Below are positions 8,854-17,977 of a stretch of 64,000 nt of DNA, piece after piece. The notes under the pieces are model-generated. The model was given only the letters and a program-made list of their open reading frames with translations, did not search any database and was not told where the DNA came from. The translations under genes were made by a program, and so were the position numbers. Positions within the stretch are counted from its first letter, which is position 1; each line of letters starts with the position of its first letter. Origin of the DNA: JAOUEA01 sp040882605 (GTDB lineage Bacteria > Actinomycetota > UBA4738 > HRBIN12); contig JBBEAY010000047.1 in assembly GCA_040882605.1 (NCBI GenBank), forward strand, positions 1 to 64,000, read 5' to 3'.

Positions 8854-8859
8854 TAGAGT
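8854..8859 (+). promoter_or_regulatory. -10 element of pyrG (TAGAGT), leaderless arrangement
   Basis: TGCTAGAGT carries an extended TGN -10 pattern and ends eight bases before the pyrG GTG. Confidence 0.55.
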
Positions 8860-8867
8860 CGGGTCCC

Positions 8868-10511
8868 GTGGTCAGGGAGCAGCCGAAGTTCATCTTCGTC
8901 ACGGGGGGAGTCGCCTCCGGGCTCGGCAAAGGCATCACCTCAGCCTCCCTCGGCCGGCTCTTCTCGGCTCGCGGTGTGAAGGTCGCGGTCCAGAAGCTCG
9001 ATCCGTACATCAACGTCGACCCCGGCACCATGAATCCCTTCGAGCACGGCGAAGTGTTCGTGCTCGACGACGGCGCCGAGACCGACCTCGACCTGGGTCA
9101 TTACGAACGCTTCATCGACATCGACCTGCACCGCGGTGCGAACCACACCACCGGCGCCATCTACTCCGCGGTGATAGCCAAGGAGCGCCGAGGCGACTAC
9201 CTCGGCAAGACGGTGCAGGTGATCCCGCACATCACCGACGAGATCAAGGAGCGCATCCGGGCGCTGGCCGAGACCGAGGCCGCCGACCTGGTGCTCGTCG
9301 AGATCGGTGGCACCGTCGGCGACATCGAGTCGCTGCCGTTCCTCGAGGCGATCCGGCAGCTCCGCAACGAGATCGGGCGCGACCGCTGCGCGTTCGTGCA
9401 CGTCTCGTTGATGCCCTTCATCGGTCCGAGCGGCGAGCTGAAGACCAAGCCCACGCAGCACTCCGTGAAGGAGCTGCGGTCGCTCGGTATCCAGCCAGAC
9501 GCGATCGTGTGCCGTTCCGACCGGCCGATCGGGCGCAACCTCAAGGAGAAGATCTCGCTGCTGTGCGACGTGCCGATCAGCGGCGTTGTCAGCGCCCCCG
9601 ACGCGGCGTCGATCTACGAGGTGCCCTTGGTGCTGCACCGCGAAGGACTCGATACTGAGCTTGCGCGCCACCTCGGCATCGAGGGCGAACCAGACCTCTC
9701 CGAGTGGGAAGGTCTCGTCGATCGCATCCACGCCGCCACCGAGCCGGTCACGATCGCCGTGGTGGGCAAGTACGTCACCCAGCGCGACGCGTACCTCTCG
9801 GTCATCGAAGCCCTGTATCACGGCGGGTTCCATCACGGCTCCGACGTGCAGATCAGGTGGGTGGCCTCGGACGACCTGGGAGGACAGGCCACCGAGGAGG
9901 CGATGCGCGACGTGCATGGGATATTGATCCCCGGCGGCTTCGGCATCAGGGGGGTCGAGGGCAAGATCGCAGCGGTGCGGTACTCACGCGAGCATGGGGT
10001 GCCGTTCCTCGGCATCTGCCTCGGGCTGCAATGCGCGGTGATCGAGTTCGCCCGCAACGTCATGGGCCTCGATGGCGCGAACTCGAGCGAGTTCGACCCG
10101 GCGACGTCACACGCCGTGATCGATCTGCTTCCAGAGCAGAAGGACGTCACCGACCTGGGCGGTTCGATGCGCCTGGGCGCCCAGCCCTGCCACCTCGTGC
10201 CGGGAACCAGGGCGGCCGAGGCCTACGGCGAGTCGGTCGTCTACGAACGGCATCGCCACCGCTGGGAGGTCAACCCCGCGTACCATGCGCAGCTCGAGGC
10301 GCATGGGCTAGTGCTCTCCGGTAACTCGCACAACGGACGCCTCACCGAGATCATCGAGCTCCCCGAGCATCCGTTCTTCGTGGCGGCGCAGTTCCACCCT
10401 GAGCTTCGGTCGCGTCCGACGCGGCCTCATCCGCTCTTCCGCGACCTGGTCGGCGCCGCACAGACATACCGGCGTGCGCAGGCTCGCCGGTCGTTGTCGA
10501 CCACGGGGTAG
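8868..10511 (+). CDS. pyrG: CTP synthase
   Basis: CTP synthase (547 residues) makes CTP from UTP, ATP and glutamine, the last step of de novo pyrimidine nucleotide synthesis. The N-terminal amidoligase domain begins with GGVASGLGKGIT and has the UTP/ATP site segments expected (LDPYINVDPGTM, EIGGTVGDIES). The C-terminal class I glutamine amidotransferase domain has the nucleophile cysteine in GICLGLQC and the closing FHPE. GTG 8868 is preceded by a -10 element rather than an SD. Confidence 0.97.
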   Translation: MVREQPKFIFVTGGVASGLGKGITSASLGRLFSARGVKVAVQKLDPYINVDPGTMNPFEHGEVFVLDDGAETDLDLGHYERFIDIDLHRGANHTTGAIYSAVIAKERRGDYLGKTVQVIPHITDEIKERIRALAETEAADLVLVEIGGTVGDIESLPFLEAIRQLRNEIGRDRCAFVHVSLMPFIGPSGELKTKPTQHSVKELRSLGIQPDAIVCRSDRPIGRNLKEKISLLCDVPISGVVSAPDAASIYEVPLVLHREGLDTELARHLGIEGEPDLSEWEGLVDRIHAATEPVTIAVVGKYVTQRDAYLSVIEALYHGGFHHGSDVQIRWVASDDLGGQATEEAMRDVHGILIPGGFGIRGVEGKIAAVRYSREHGVPFLGICLGLQCAVIEFARNVMGLDGANSSEFDPATSHAVIDLLPEQKDVTDLGGSMRLGAQPCHLVPGTRAAEAYGESVVYERHRHRWEVNPAYHAQLEAHGLVLSGNSHNGRLTEIIELPEHPFFVAAQFHPELRSRPTRPHPLFRDLVGAAQTYRRAQARRSLSTTG

Positions 10512-10518
10512 CGCCGGG

Positions 10519-11040
10519 GTGTTGGAGCCGCTCACGACGCGGACCGTCTTCGAAGGCTCCTTCGTCCGGGTCGATCTCGAGGAATGGCCCGGCCTCGGGC
10601 CGTGGGAAGTCGTGCGGCGTCACGATGCCACGGCGGTACTGCCGGTGACCCCCGACGATCACGTCGTCCTCGTGCGGCAGCTGCGTCCTGCTGTCCGCCA
10701 GGTCGTGACCGAAGTGCCGGCCGGCATCCTCGACGTCGATGGCGAGGATGCGCTCACCGCCGCTGGCCGCGAGCTGTTCGAGGAGACGGGGTACCGTCAC
10801 ACGTCGATCGAGTTCCTCGGCGGTGTCTACCCATCGGTCGGTTCTAGCGACGAGTACGTGCACCTGTTCCGGGCTCGCACGGCGCCGGAGCCGCAAGGAC
10901 CGGTCGAGCTGGGCATCGAGCTCGTCATCGAGCCCCTCGCTCGCATGGTTGCCGCGGCGCGCTCGGGGCGGATACGCGACGCGAAGACGGCCCTGGCGCT
11001 GCTGATGGCTGCCGAGCGGCCTGCGCTGCCTCTGCTCTGA
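10519..11040 (+). CDS. Nudix hydrolase (ADP-ribose pyrophosphatase type)
   Basis: This 173-residue protein contains the Nudix box, with the core RELFEETGY about residue 84 and the preceding glycine in PAGILD. The arrangement VVLVRQLRP...VTEVPAG is typical of ADP-ribose pyrophosphatases, which hydrolyse ADP-ribose to AMP and ribose 5-phosphate. GTG 10519 is chosen because the open frame before it overlaps pyrG; the gap to pyrG is seven bases, so it is probably co-transcribed. M. tuberculosis Rv1700 occupies the same place. Confidence 0.88.
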   Translation: MLEPLTTRTVFEGSFVRVDLEEWPGLGPWEVVRRHDATAVLPVTPDDHVVLVRQLRPAVRQVVTEVPAGILDVDGEDALTAAGRELFEETGYRHTSIEFLGGVYPSVGSSDEYVHLFRARTAPEPQGPVELGIELVIEPLARMVAAARSGRIRDAKTALALLMAAERPALPLL

Positions 11041-11067
11041 GCAGCAGCGCCGGCGTGCGGCGTTGAG

Positions 11068-11073
11068 TACGCT
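11068..11073 (+). promoter_or_regulatory. Candidate -10 element of ald (TACGCT)
   Basis: TACGCT lies 72 bases before the ald start in the 105-base gap after the Nudix gene. It is the same hexamer as the -10 at 30848 that has a consensus -35, but no clear -35 is seen here. Confidence 0.4.
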
Positions 11074-11145
11074 TGCGACGGAACGGACAGGACGGCGCCG
11101 CAAGAGCGGGCGGTCGTTCTCCGTTGGGCGAGGGAGCACCCGGGC

Positions 11146-12276
11146 GTGGACGTCGGCATCCCGAAGGAAGTCAAAGACAACGAGTACCGCGTGGCGGCGA
11201 CCCCCGAGGGGGTTCGCGAGCTCACCAAGGCTGGGCACCGCGTGATGGTCGAAGCTTCGGCGGGGGCGGGGTCCGCGATCTCCGATGAGCAGTTCGCGGC
11301 CGCGGGCGCGCAGGTGCTTCCCGACGCCGAGATCGTGTTCGCCGAGGCCGAGATGATCGTGAAGGTCAAGGAGCCTCAGCCCGAGGAGTACGAACGGTTC
11401 CGCCCGGGCCAGGTGCTCTTCACATATCTGCACCTGGCCGCCGACGAAGGGCTCACGCGGTTCCTGGCCGAGCGGAGCGTCGTCTCGGTCGCCTACGAGA
11501 CGGTGCAGACGCCCGACGGACGTCTGCCGCTGCTCGCCCCGATGTCGGAGATCGCCGGTCGCATGGCGCCGCAGGAGGGCGCCGCCGCCCTCGAGCGGCC
11601 ACGCGGTGGCCGGGGCGTACTGATGGGCGGCTCGTCGGGGGTGGCGCCGGCGCGGGTCGTGGTGCTCGGCGCGGGCATGGCCGGGGCGAACGCTGCCCAG
11701 ATCGCTGCAGGCATGGAAGCAGAGGTCACGGTCGTCGATCGCAACGTCGACCGGCTCCGCGAGATCGATCGCATCTGGCACGGGCGCATCCAGACCGTGA
11801 TGAGTTCCGCTCTCGCTGTCGAGCGCCTCGTGCTCGACGCCGACATGGTGGTCGGCGCAGTGCTCGTGCCTGGTGCGAAGGCGCCGCACCTGGTGAGCGC
11901 CGAAACGGTGAGCGCGATGCAGCCCGGCGCCGTGCTGGTCGACATCTCGATCGATCAAGGTGGCTGCTTCGAGACGTCGCACGTCACGACGCATTCCGAT
12001 CCGACCTACGTGGTCGACGGCGTGGTGCATTACTGCGTGGGGAACATGCCCGGCGCGGTTCCTCGCACGTCGACGTACGCCCTGACGAACGTCACGCTCC
12101 AATACGTCGCGGCGATCGCCGACCAGGGGCTCGAGCACGCGATCCGCGCCGACCCGGCATTGGCGCTCGGAGTGAACGTCTACTCGGGCCTCATCACGAA
12201 CGACGGCGTGGCCGCCGCCCATGGTCTCGTGGCGACTGCACTCGCCTCTGTCGTCGACGGGGTCGGCGCGCGGTGA
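11146..12276 (+). CDS. ald: Alanine dehydrogenase
   Basis: This 376-residue enzyme reversibly deaminates L-alanine to pyruvate with NAD+. The N-terminus GIPKEVKDNEYRVA is diagnostic; the substrate lysine is in VKVKEPQ and the catalytic histidine in FTYLHLA. The NAD-binding motif GAGMAGANAA is near residue 177. GAGGGAG upstream of GTG 11146 serves as SD. A short arginine/glycine-rich segment (ALERPRGGRGVLMGG) precedes the NAD domain, as in the family. It is followed by xerD six bases later. Confidence 0.94.
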   Translation: MDVGIPKEVKDNEYRVAATPEGVRELTKAGHRVMVEASAGAGSAISDEQFAAAGAQVLPDAEIVFAEAEMIVKVKEPQPEEYERFRPGQVLFTYLHLAADEGLTRFLAERSVVSVAYETVQTPDGRLPLLAPMSEIAGRMAPQEGAAALERPRGGRGVLMGGSSGVAPARVVVLGAGMAGANAAQIAAGMEAEVTVVDRNVDRLREIDRIWHGRIQTVMSSALAVERLVLDADMVVGAVLVPGAKAPHLVSAETVSAMQPGAVLVDISIDQGGCFETSHVTTHSDPTYVVDGVVHYCVGNMPGAVPRTSTYALTNVTLQYVAAIADQGLEHAIRADPALALGVNVYSGLITNDGVAAAHGLVATALASVVDGVGAR

Positions 12277-12282
12277 GGTCGG

Positions 12283-13251
12283 ATGGCGACGCCGATCGAG
12301 ACCCAGGTCGCGCGCTATATCGACCACTTGGCCGTGGAGCGCGGGCTGTCGGACAATACGCTCGCTGCGTACCGCCGCGATCTCGCCCGGTACCTGATCT
12401 TCCTCCGCTCACGGGGCATGAGCGGACCCGCCGAGGTCGACGAGTCCGTCGTTCGGTCTTTCCTCGCCTCGGTCAGCGCTTCGACCCACGGTGAGGACGA
12501 ACGACCGTACCGTGCTTCCTCGGTGGCCCGCATGCTGTCGTCGGTGCGGTCATTCCACCGGTTCCTTCTGCGCGAAGGCGTGGCCGACCGGGATCCTGCC
12601 GTGGGGGTCGCCCAACCGAAGCTGCCGAGGTCGTTGCCGCACCCCTTGACGGTCGAGGAAGTACAACGGCTGTTGGAGACGCCCGACGAGGCAACGCCGG
12701 CTGGACAGCGCGACCGCGCGATCCTGGAGCTCCTGTACGGCTCCGGCCTCCGAGTGTCGGAGCTGACCGGGCTCGATGTCGACGATCTCGACCTCGAAAC
12801 AGGATCTGTGCGCGTGCTCGGCAAGGGGGGCAAGGAGCGCGAGGTGCCGGTCGGCCGCTACGGTCGCGACGCGATCGACACTTACCTCGTACGGGCGCGG
12901 CCCCTGTTCGCCACCGGTCGTGGACGGGGCGCGCTCTTCTTGAACCAGCGCGGGGGAAGGCTCACGCGCCAGAGCTGCGATCGCATGGTGCGGACCGCGT
13001 CGCGGGTCGCGGGCATCGACCGGCATGTGTCGCTGCATACGCTGCGTCATTCGTTCGCCACGCACCTGCTCGAGGGAGGAGCCGATGTGCGGGTGGTGCA
13101 GGAGCTGCTCGGACATGCGAGCGTCGCGACCACGCAGATCTACACGCTCGTTACCCGGGAACACCTGCGCGAGGTCTACTACACGTCGCACCCGCGCGCG
13201 CGACGGCGCCCGGCAGGGGCGAGCATCGGTCAGGAGGTCCACGATGGATGA
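12283..13251 (+). CDS. xerD: Tyrosine recombinase XerD
   Basis: This 322-residue tyrosine recombinase resolves chromosome dimers at dif together with XerC and FtsK. The N-terminal SAM-like DNA-binding domain covers residues 1-100. The catalytic residues are visible in order: R in GSGLRVSEL, K in GKGGKEREV, H and R in HTLRHSFATH, H in LGHAS, and the nucleophile Y in TTQIYT. Its operon position (after Nudix/ald, before scpAB) is that of housekeeping xerD (Rv1701), not a phage integrase. Its last eight bases overlap the next gene. Confidence 0.93.
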   Translation: MATPIETQVARYIDHLAVERGLSDNTLAAYRRDLARYLIFLRSRGMSGPAEVDESVVRSFLASVSASTHGEDERPYRASSVARMLSSVRSFHRFLLREGVADRDPAVGVAQPKLPRSLPHPLTVEEVQRLLETPDEATPAGQRDRAILELLYGSGLRVSELTGLDVDDLDLETGSVRVLGKGGKEREVPVGRYGRDAIDTYLVRARPLFATGRGRGALFLNQRGGRLTRQSCDRMVRTASRVAGIDRHVSLHTLRHSFATHLLEGGADVRVVQELLGHASVATTQIYTLVTREHLREVYYTSHPRARRRPAGASIGQEVHDG

Positions 13252-13594
13252 GGTGATGAGCCGCCGTCAGTCGGAGCTCGAGGAACAGCGGAACCACCTC
13301 AGAGCCGAGATCATGTCGCAGGGAGCCGACCCCGATTCCGACGAGGTCACCTTCATCGACGACGCAGGCTTCGCTGACCGCTCACACAACACCGAGGAGC
13401 GGTCGCGCTTGATCTCGGTCGCGGCGGCGCTTCGGTCCAACCTTCGCGATGTCGATCGCGCGCTCGCGAAGATCGCGGTCGGCACCTATGGCGTGTGCGA
13501 GCGTTGCGGGGACCCGATCGCGAGCGAGCGGCTCGATGCGCTCCCCTGGGCCATGCTCTGCATCCGCTGCAAGCAAGAAGGGGTGCGTGCGTGA
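13244..13594 (+). CDS. TraR/DksA-type C4 zinc-finger protein
   Basis: This 116-residue protein has a helical N-terminal half (coiled-coil type, residues 5-75) and a C-terminal C4 zinc finger, CERCGD followed 17 residues later by CIRCK. DksA-like proteins act on the RNA polymerase secondary channel; the acidic tip (DDAGFAD, about residues 35-42) is present, but whether it potentiates ppGpp here is unknown. CAGGAGGTCC at 13231-13240 precedes the ATG. Its stop overlaps deoB as GTGA. Confidence 0.85.
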   Translation: MDEVMSRRQSELEEQRNHLRAEIMSQGADPDSDEVTFIDDAGFADRSHNTEERSRLISVAAALRSNLRDVDRALAKIAVGTYGVCERCGDPIASERLDALPWAMLCIRCKQEGVRA

Positions 13595-14811
13595 GCGACT
13601 CATCCAGCCCCGCTGACGGTTCGGGCGTCGGCCTTGTACCGAGGGTGCTCGTCGTCGTCTGTGACTCCTGGGGGGTCGGAGACGCTCCCGATGCCGCGGA
13701 GTACGGCGACGAGGGTTCGAACACCCTCGGGAACACCGCCCGCGCCGTTGGAGGCCTCGATGTGCCGGCGCTGGAGGGGCTCGGTCTCGGCCTGCTGACC
13801 GAGATCGAAGGGGTCGAGCCACGAGCCGACCCCGGGACCGCGCATGGATGGGCGGTCGAACGATCGGCGGGCAAGGACACCATCACCGGTCATTGGGAGA
13901 TGATGGGCATCCGGCTCGACGAACCGTTCCCGGTGTACCCCGAGGGCTTCCCATCAGAGATCGTGGCGCCGTTCGAGCGGGCCATCGGCAGGCACATCCT
14001 CGGGAACGCACCCGCCTCGGGTACGGAGATCATCGCCGCCCTCGGCGAGGAGCACCTGGCCACGGGCAACCCCATCGTCTACACGAGCGGAGACTCCGTG
14101 TTCCAGATCGCATGTCACAAGAGGGTGGCGCCGCTCGAACAGCTCTACGAGTGGTGCCGTATCGCGCGCGGGCTGCTCGTGGGCCGCCATCGCGTCGGCC
14201 GCGTGATCGCACGGCCGTTCGAGGGTGAGCCAGGGGCGTTCGTGCGGAGCCCCGAGCGCAGGGACCTCTCGGTGCCGCCTCCCGGTCCCACCGTGCTCGA
14301 TGCGCTCGAGAGCGCCGGCGTGACCGTGTACGGAGTGGGCAAGATCGCCGACATCTTCGAGCGACAGGGGGTCAGCGAGGCCGTCTACTCCGATTCCAAC
14401 GACCACGGCATCGATCTGACGCTCGGGTACCTGCAGCGGCGGGGTCCGGCGTTCGTGTTCACGAACCTCGTCGATTTCGATTCCAAGTACGGTCACCGCA
14501 ACGACCCTGTGGGATACGCCCGAGCCGTGGAGGCGTTCGATCGACGTCTGCCCGATATCGTGGCGGCTCTCGATGGAGGGGTCTTGTTGATCACCGGCGA
14601 TCATGGTTGCGATCCGACGACGCCACCGACCGACCATTCCCGGGAGCGCACGCCGTTATTGGCCGCGGGGCTGACCGATGCCGAAGAGCCGCGCGAGATC
14701 GGCGTGAGGAACGGTTTCGGAGATCTCGGGTATACGGTGGCTGCTCTCCTTCAAGTCGAGGTGGAAGGTTTGAGTGGTGAGCCTTTCATCGACAGGCTGG
14801 GTTTTCAGTGA
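13591..14811 (+). CDS. deoB: Phosphopentomutase
   Basis: DeoB (406 residues) interconverts (deoxy)ribose 1-phosphate and 5-phosphate in nucleoside salvage. It is an alkaline-phosphatase-superfamily enzyme: metal-binding VCDSWGVGDAPDA at the N-terminus, the phosphoacceptor region KDTITGHWEMMG, and metal ligands in SNDHGID, DFDSKYGH and GDHGCDPTT. GTG 13591 overlaps the preceding stop. deoA follows, so the pair degrades nucleosides to deoxyribose 5-phosphate. Confidence 0.94.
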   Translation: MSDSSSPADGSGVGLVPRVLVVVCDSWGVGDAPDAAEYGDEGSNTLGNTARAVGGLDVPALEGLGLGLLTEIEGVEPRADPGTAHGWAVERSAGKDTITGHWEMMGIRLDEPFPVYPEGFPSEIVAPFERAIGRHILGNAPASGTEIIAALGEEHLATGNPIVYTSGDSVFQIACHKRVAPLEQLYEWCRIARGLLVGRHRVGRVIARPFEGEPGAFVRSPERRDLSVPPPGPTVLDALESAGVTVYGVGKIADIFERQGVSEAVYSDSNDHGIDLTLGYLQRRGPAFVFTNLVDFDSKYGHRNDPVGYARAVEAFDRRLPDIVAALDGGVLLITGDHGCDPTTPPTDHSRERTPLLAAGLTDAEEPREIGVRNGFGDLGYTVAALLQVEVEGLSGEPFIDRLGFQ

Positions 14812-14877
14812 CCACATGACCTCACTTCAGCTCGAACGTGAGATCGGACGCCGATGGAGGGTGGGAGACACACTCCG

Positions 14878-16191
14878 ATGACCTTGATGGATCCGCGTCT
14901 CGTCGTCGCCGCCAAGCGTGACGGAGACACCCTGGGCGCCGATGAGGTCGAGGCATTCATCGAGGGTTACACCGCCGGAGACATCAGCGACGCTCTCATG
15001 GCGGCCTTCTTGATGGCGTGCCTGCTCCGGGGCATGGACGGCGAGGAGACGATGGCCCTGACCCGGGCGTTGATCGCTTCAGGAGACACCGTTGTGTTCG
15101 AGGCGCTCGGCCGGCCCACGGTCGACAAGCACTCCACCGGCGGGGTCGCCGACGGTGTGACGCTGATCTTCGCCCCGCTCGCGGCCTCGCTCGGCATGGC
15201 CGTCGCGAAGCTCTCCGGGCGCGGCCTCGGACACACGGGTGGAACCCTCGACAAGCTGGAATCGATCCCCGGGCTGAGGACGGACCTCACTCCTGATCAG
15301 ATGCGTCGACAGGTCGCCGAGGTCGGATGCGCCGTCGGGGCCCAGTCACCTCGGCTGGTGCCGGCCGACGGGTCGCTCTACGCCCTGCGAGATGCCACGG
15401 CCACCGTTCCCTCGATCCCTCTCATCGCGGCCAGCGTGATGTCGAAGAAGCTCGCGGTCGAGACCGATCTCATCGTGCTCGACGTGAAGGCCGGCTCGGG
15501 CGCATTCATGAAGTCGCCCGAGGACGCCGAGGCTCTGGCGCGAGCCTGCCTGCAACTGGCGCGGGGCTGGGAGCGTGCGGCGAGGATCGCCGTGACCGAC
15601 ATGAGCCAACCCCTCGGCGACGCCGTGGGAAACGCCCTCGATGTCGCCGAAGCCATCTCGGTGCTCGAGGGCGAGCACCGAGGCCGGCTGCGCGAGCTGG
15701 CTGTCTCGTTCGTGGCGCGAGCCGCCTCGGTGACGATGCAACGCGGCCTCGATGATGCGGTGGTCGATGCCGAGCGCGCGATCGACGATGGTTCGGCGCT
15801 CGAACGCTTCCGCGCCATGATCGAGGCGCAAGGGGGCGACCCGCGAGTGATCGATGACCCGACCGGGGTGCTGCCCTCGGCGCCGGTCGTGGTGCCGATC
15901 GAGGCGGACCGAACCGGCACCGTGGCGAGCATGGCGACCGAGGAGATCGGGCTCGCGAGCGGCGCGCTCGGCGCCGGCCGCCTGCGCAAAGGTGACCGGA
16001 TCGACCCAGCAGTGGGTATCGTTGTGCGCTGCAAGGTCGGTGACGAGCTCGAGGCGGGCGTGCCGATCGGTGCGGTGCATGCACGTGATGACGGCGCTGC
16101 TCGAGACGCCGCCCGTCGCGTGCTCGATGCGATCGTGCTGGGCGACGGGCAGATCGAGCCCCCGCCCCTCGTGCACACCTGGCTGGAATGA
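14878..16191 (+). CDS. deoA: Thymidine / pyrimidine-nucleoside phosphorylase
   Basis: This 437-residue enzyme cleaves thymidine or other pyrimidine nucleosides with phosphate, giving the base and (deoxy)ribose 1-phosphate, the substrate of DeoB encoded just upstream. The phosphate-binding motif DKHSTGGVADG and the following SGRGLGHTGGTLDKLE are diagnostic. The start is ATG 14878, with GGAGGGTGGGAG ahead of it; an ATG at 14854 lies within that SD region. Sequence alone does not separate thymidine-specific from broad phosphorylases. Confidence 0.93.
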   Translation: MTLMDPRLVVAAKRDGDTLGADEVEAFIEGYTAGDISDALMAAFLMACLLRGMDGEETMALTRALIASGDTVVFEALGRPTVDKHSTGGVADGVTLIFAPLAASLGMAVAKLSGRGLGHTGGTLDKLESIPGLRTDLTPDQMRRQVAEVGCAVGAQSPRLVPADGSLYALRDATATVPSIPLIAASVMSKKLAVETDLIVLDVKAGSGAFMKSPEDAEALARACLQLARGWERAARIAVTDMSQPLGDAVGNALDVAEAISVLEGEHRGRLRELAVSFVARAASVTMQRGLDDAVVDAERAIDDGSALERFRAMIEAQGGDPRVIDDPTGVLPSAPVVVPIEADRTGTVASMATEEIGLASGALGAGRLRKGDRIDPAVGIVVRCKVGDELEAGVPIGAVHARDDGAARDAARRVLDAIVLGDGQIEPPPLVHTWLE

Positions 16192-16203
16192 GGAGACGAC
16201 GGA

Positions 16204-16884
16204 ATGGGCAACTTCACCTGGCTGGGGTTCCGTCTCGCACTGTTCATGCTGGTTTCGCTCGCGATCGGACTGGCGGTCCGCGAGTTCGCGCGGGCATGGA
16301 CCGCCGCGAAGCTGCACGATCCGACCCCGCGGTTGTGGGGCCGGCTGACCCTCAACCCGAAGGCGTGGTTCGAGTCGTTCGGGAGCGGCCTCGTGCCCGT
16401 GCTCATCGCCGTTCTGTGGTCGGTGCAGGTCCTCGTGATCCCGGCGGCATACGCCAAGCCGGCGCCGGTCGACCCGGGCTACCTGCGTCGCACCCGCGAT
16501 CTGGTGCTCGTCTCGGTCGCCGGTCCGATCGCGAACCTCGTGCTCGCGTTCCTGGCGGGCCTGGTGGCGCGGACCGGAGGGTTGCCGCTCAGCGAGGTGC
16601 ACCGCGCTGCAGTCGTGTTCGCCTTCACGAACGCTGCCCTGGTCGTCTTCCATCTGCTGCCGATCCCCGGGCTCGACGGGGCGCGCATCGTCGGACTGCT
16701 GTTGCCGCCGCACCCCCGTGAGGTGTATCGCAACGCCGACAAGTACCTGCCGCTGTTCGTGTTGGTGGCGCTGTTCGTCTTCTCGACCCTGATCCTCGGG
16801 TTCCTCTCGACCCTGGCCGGCGCCATCTGCGATGCGTCGACCGATCTCGACTGCCAGGTCGCGATGCAGTTCCGCGGCGTCTGA
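16204..16884 (+). CDS. Site-2-protease (M50)-like membrane protein lacking HExxH
   Basis: This 226-residue integral membrane protein follows the YwhC-type M50 layout: an N-terminal membrane helix (10-26), the DPTPRLWGRLTLNP segment, KPAPVDP, a second helix pair with AGPIANLVLA, a helix ending in LPIPGLDG (152-159) and a last helix (185-205). Active M50 proteases have HExxH in the first helix; here it reads REFAR (26-30), so both zinc histidines are arginine while glutamate 27 and Asp158 remain. I infer a pseudoprotease. Neighbours trpS, scpA and scpB match the usual context of the active family. Confidence 0.85.
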   Translation: MGNFTWLGFRLALFMLVSLAIGLAVREFARAWTAAKLHDPTPRLWGRLTLNPKAWFESFGSGLVPVLIAVLWSVQVLVIPAAYAKPAPVDPGYLRRTRDLVLVSVAGPIANLVLAFLAGLVARTGGLPLSEVHRAAVVFAFTNAALVVFHLLPIPGLDGARIVGLLLPPHPREVYRNADKYLPLFVLVALFVFSTLILGFLSTLAGAICDASTDLDCQVAMQFRGV

Positions 16885-16942
16885 GCGCTGCGGGAGCGCG
16901 CACGATCCGCACGATCTCCCAGGGGGCTCCACCGGCCCGCGC

Positions 16943-16948
16943 TATCAT
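16943..16948 (+). promoter_or_regulatory. Candidate -10 element of trpS (TATCAT)
   Basis: TATCAT lies 54 bases before the trpS start in the gap after the M50-like gene. A convincing -35 is not seen. Confidence 0.4.
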
Positions 16949-17002
16949 CGCGGCATCGATCAGCCGGTAGCATCCTCGACGATCACTGACACGCGATCAC
17001 GC

Positions 17003-17977
17003 GTGCTCACCGGATATCGCCCGACAGGACCGCTCCACGTCGGACACTGGGCGGGAAACATCGAGAACATGCTTGCCCTGCAGGCCGACCCCGCGCGGGA
17101 ATGCTTCTTCTTCATCGCCGACTGGCACATGCTGACGACGCATTACGATCGTACCGACGAGCTTCCCGGTTTCACGCGTGAGCTCACGCTCGACTGGTTG
17201 GCTGCCGGCATCGATCCCGCCCGGGCCACGATCTACCGCCAGTCCGACATCCCCGAGGTCGCCGAGATGACGCTGTTGCTCGGCATGATCACGCCACTCG
17301 GCTGGCTCGAGCGGGTGCCCTCGTTCAAGGAGCGGCTGCGCGACCACGCCGAACGCGACATCGCGAACTTCGGGTTGCTCGGCTACCCGGTCCTGCAGAC
17401 CGTCGACATCGCGATCGTGGGGGGCGAGCTCGTGCCGGTGGGGGAGGACCAGGTGGCGCACCTCGAGATCAGCCGCGAGATCGTGCGTCGGTTCAACCGC
17501 CTCTACGGCGAGGTGCTCGTCGAGCCCCAGCCGCTGCTGTCCGACACGCCGTTGATCCCCGGATCCGACGGCAGGAAGATGTCGAAATCGCTCGACAACG
17601 CGATCTGGGTGCGAGACGACGACGATGCGATCCGTGCGAGCGTGCGATCGTTCGTCACCGACCCACAGAAGGTCCGTCGAGGCGACCCCGGCCGCCCCGA
17701 GATCTGCCCGATCTTCGCCCTGCATCGTAAGTTCTCGCCCGAGCGGGTCGACGAGATCGAGCAAGGCTGTCGTTCGGGCGAACTCGGGTGCGTCGACTGC
17801 AAGACGATCCTCGCCGACCATCTCATCGAGCACTTCCAGCCCTACCGGGACCGCCGGGCGCAGCTCGTCGAAGAGCCCGGGCTCGTCGAAAGGGTGCTCG
17901 CCGAGGGCGCAGAGAAGGCCAGGCCGGTCGCGCGCGCGATGCTCGAGGCTGTTCGAGAGGCGATGCATCTCTCGTGA
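17003..17977 (+). CDS. trpS: Tryptophanyl-tRNA synthetase
   Basis: Class I synthetase that charges tRNA-Trp, here 324 residues. The HIGH-type motif is TGPLHVGHW and the KMSKS motif is intact in GRKMSKSLDN. The N-terminus LTGYRPTG matches the family from GTG 17003; no other acceptable start codon occurs in frame between the upstream gene and this GTG. A zinc-like cysteine pair (GELGCVDCK) is near residue 265. The stop overlaps scpA as GTGA. Confidence 0.94.
   Translation: MLTGYRPTGPLHVGHWAGNIENMLALQADPARECFFFIADWHMLTTHYDRTDELPGFTRELTLDWLAAGIDPARATIYRQSDIPEVAEMTLLLGMITPLGWLERVPSFKERLRDHAERDIANFGLLGYPVLQTVDIAIVGGELVPVGEDQVAHLEISREIVRRFNRLYGEVLVEPQPLLSDTPLIPGSDGRKMSKSLDNAIWVRDDDDAIRASVRSFVTDPQKVRRGDPGRPEICPIFALHRKFSPERVDEIEQGCRSGELGCVDCKTILADHLIEHFQPYRDRRAQLVEEPGLVERVLAEGAEKARPVARAMLEAVREAMHLS

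Noticed and set aside
12283..13251. Tyrosine recombinase as sign of a mobile element
   Set aside because: It is in the conserved Nudix-ald-xerD-scpAB order, no att-like repeats flank a tRNA here, and no phage genes are nearby, so it is housekeeping xerD.
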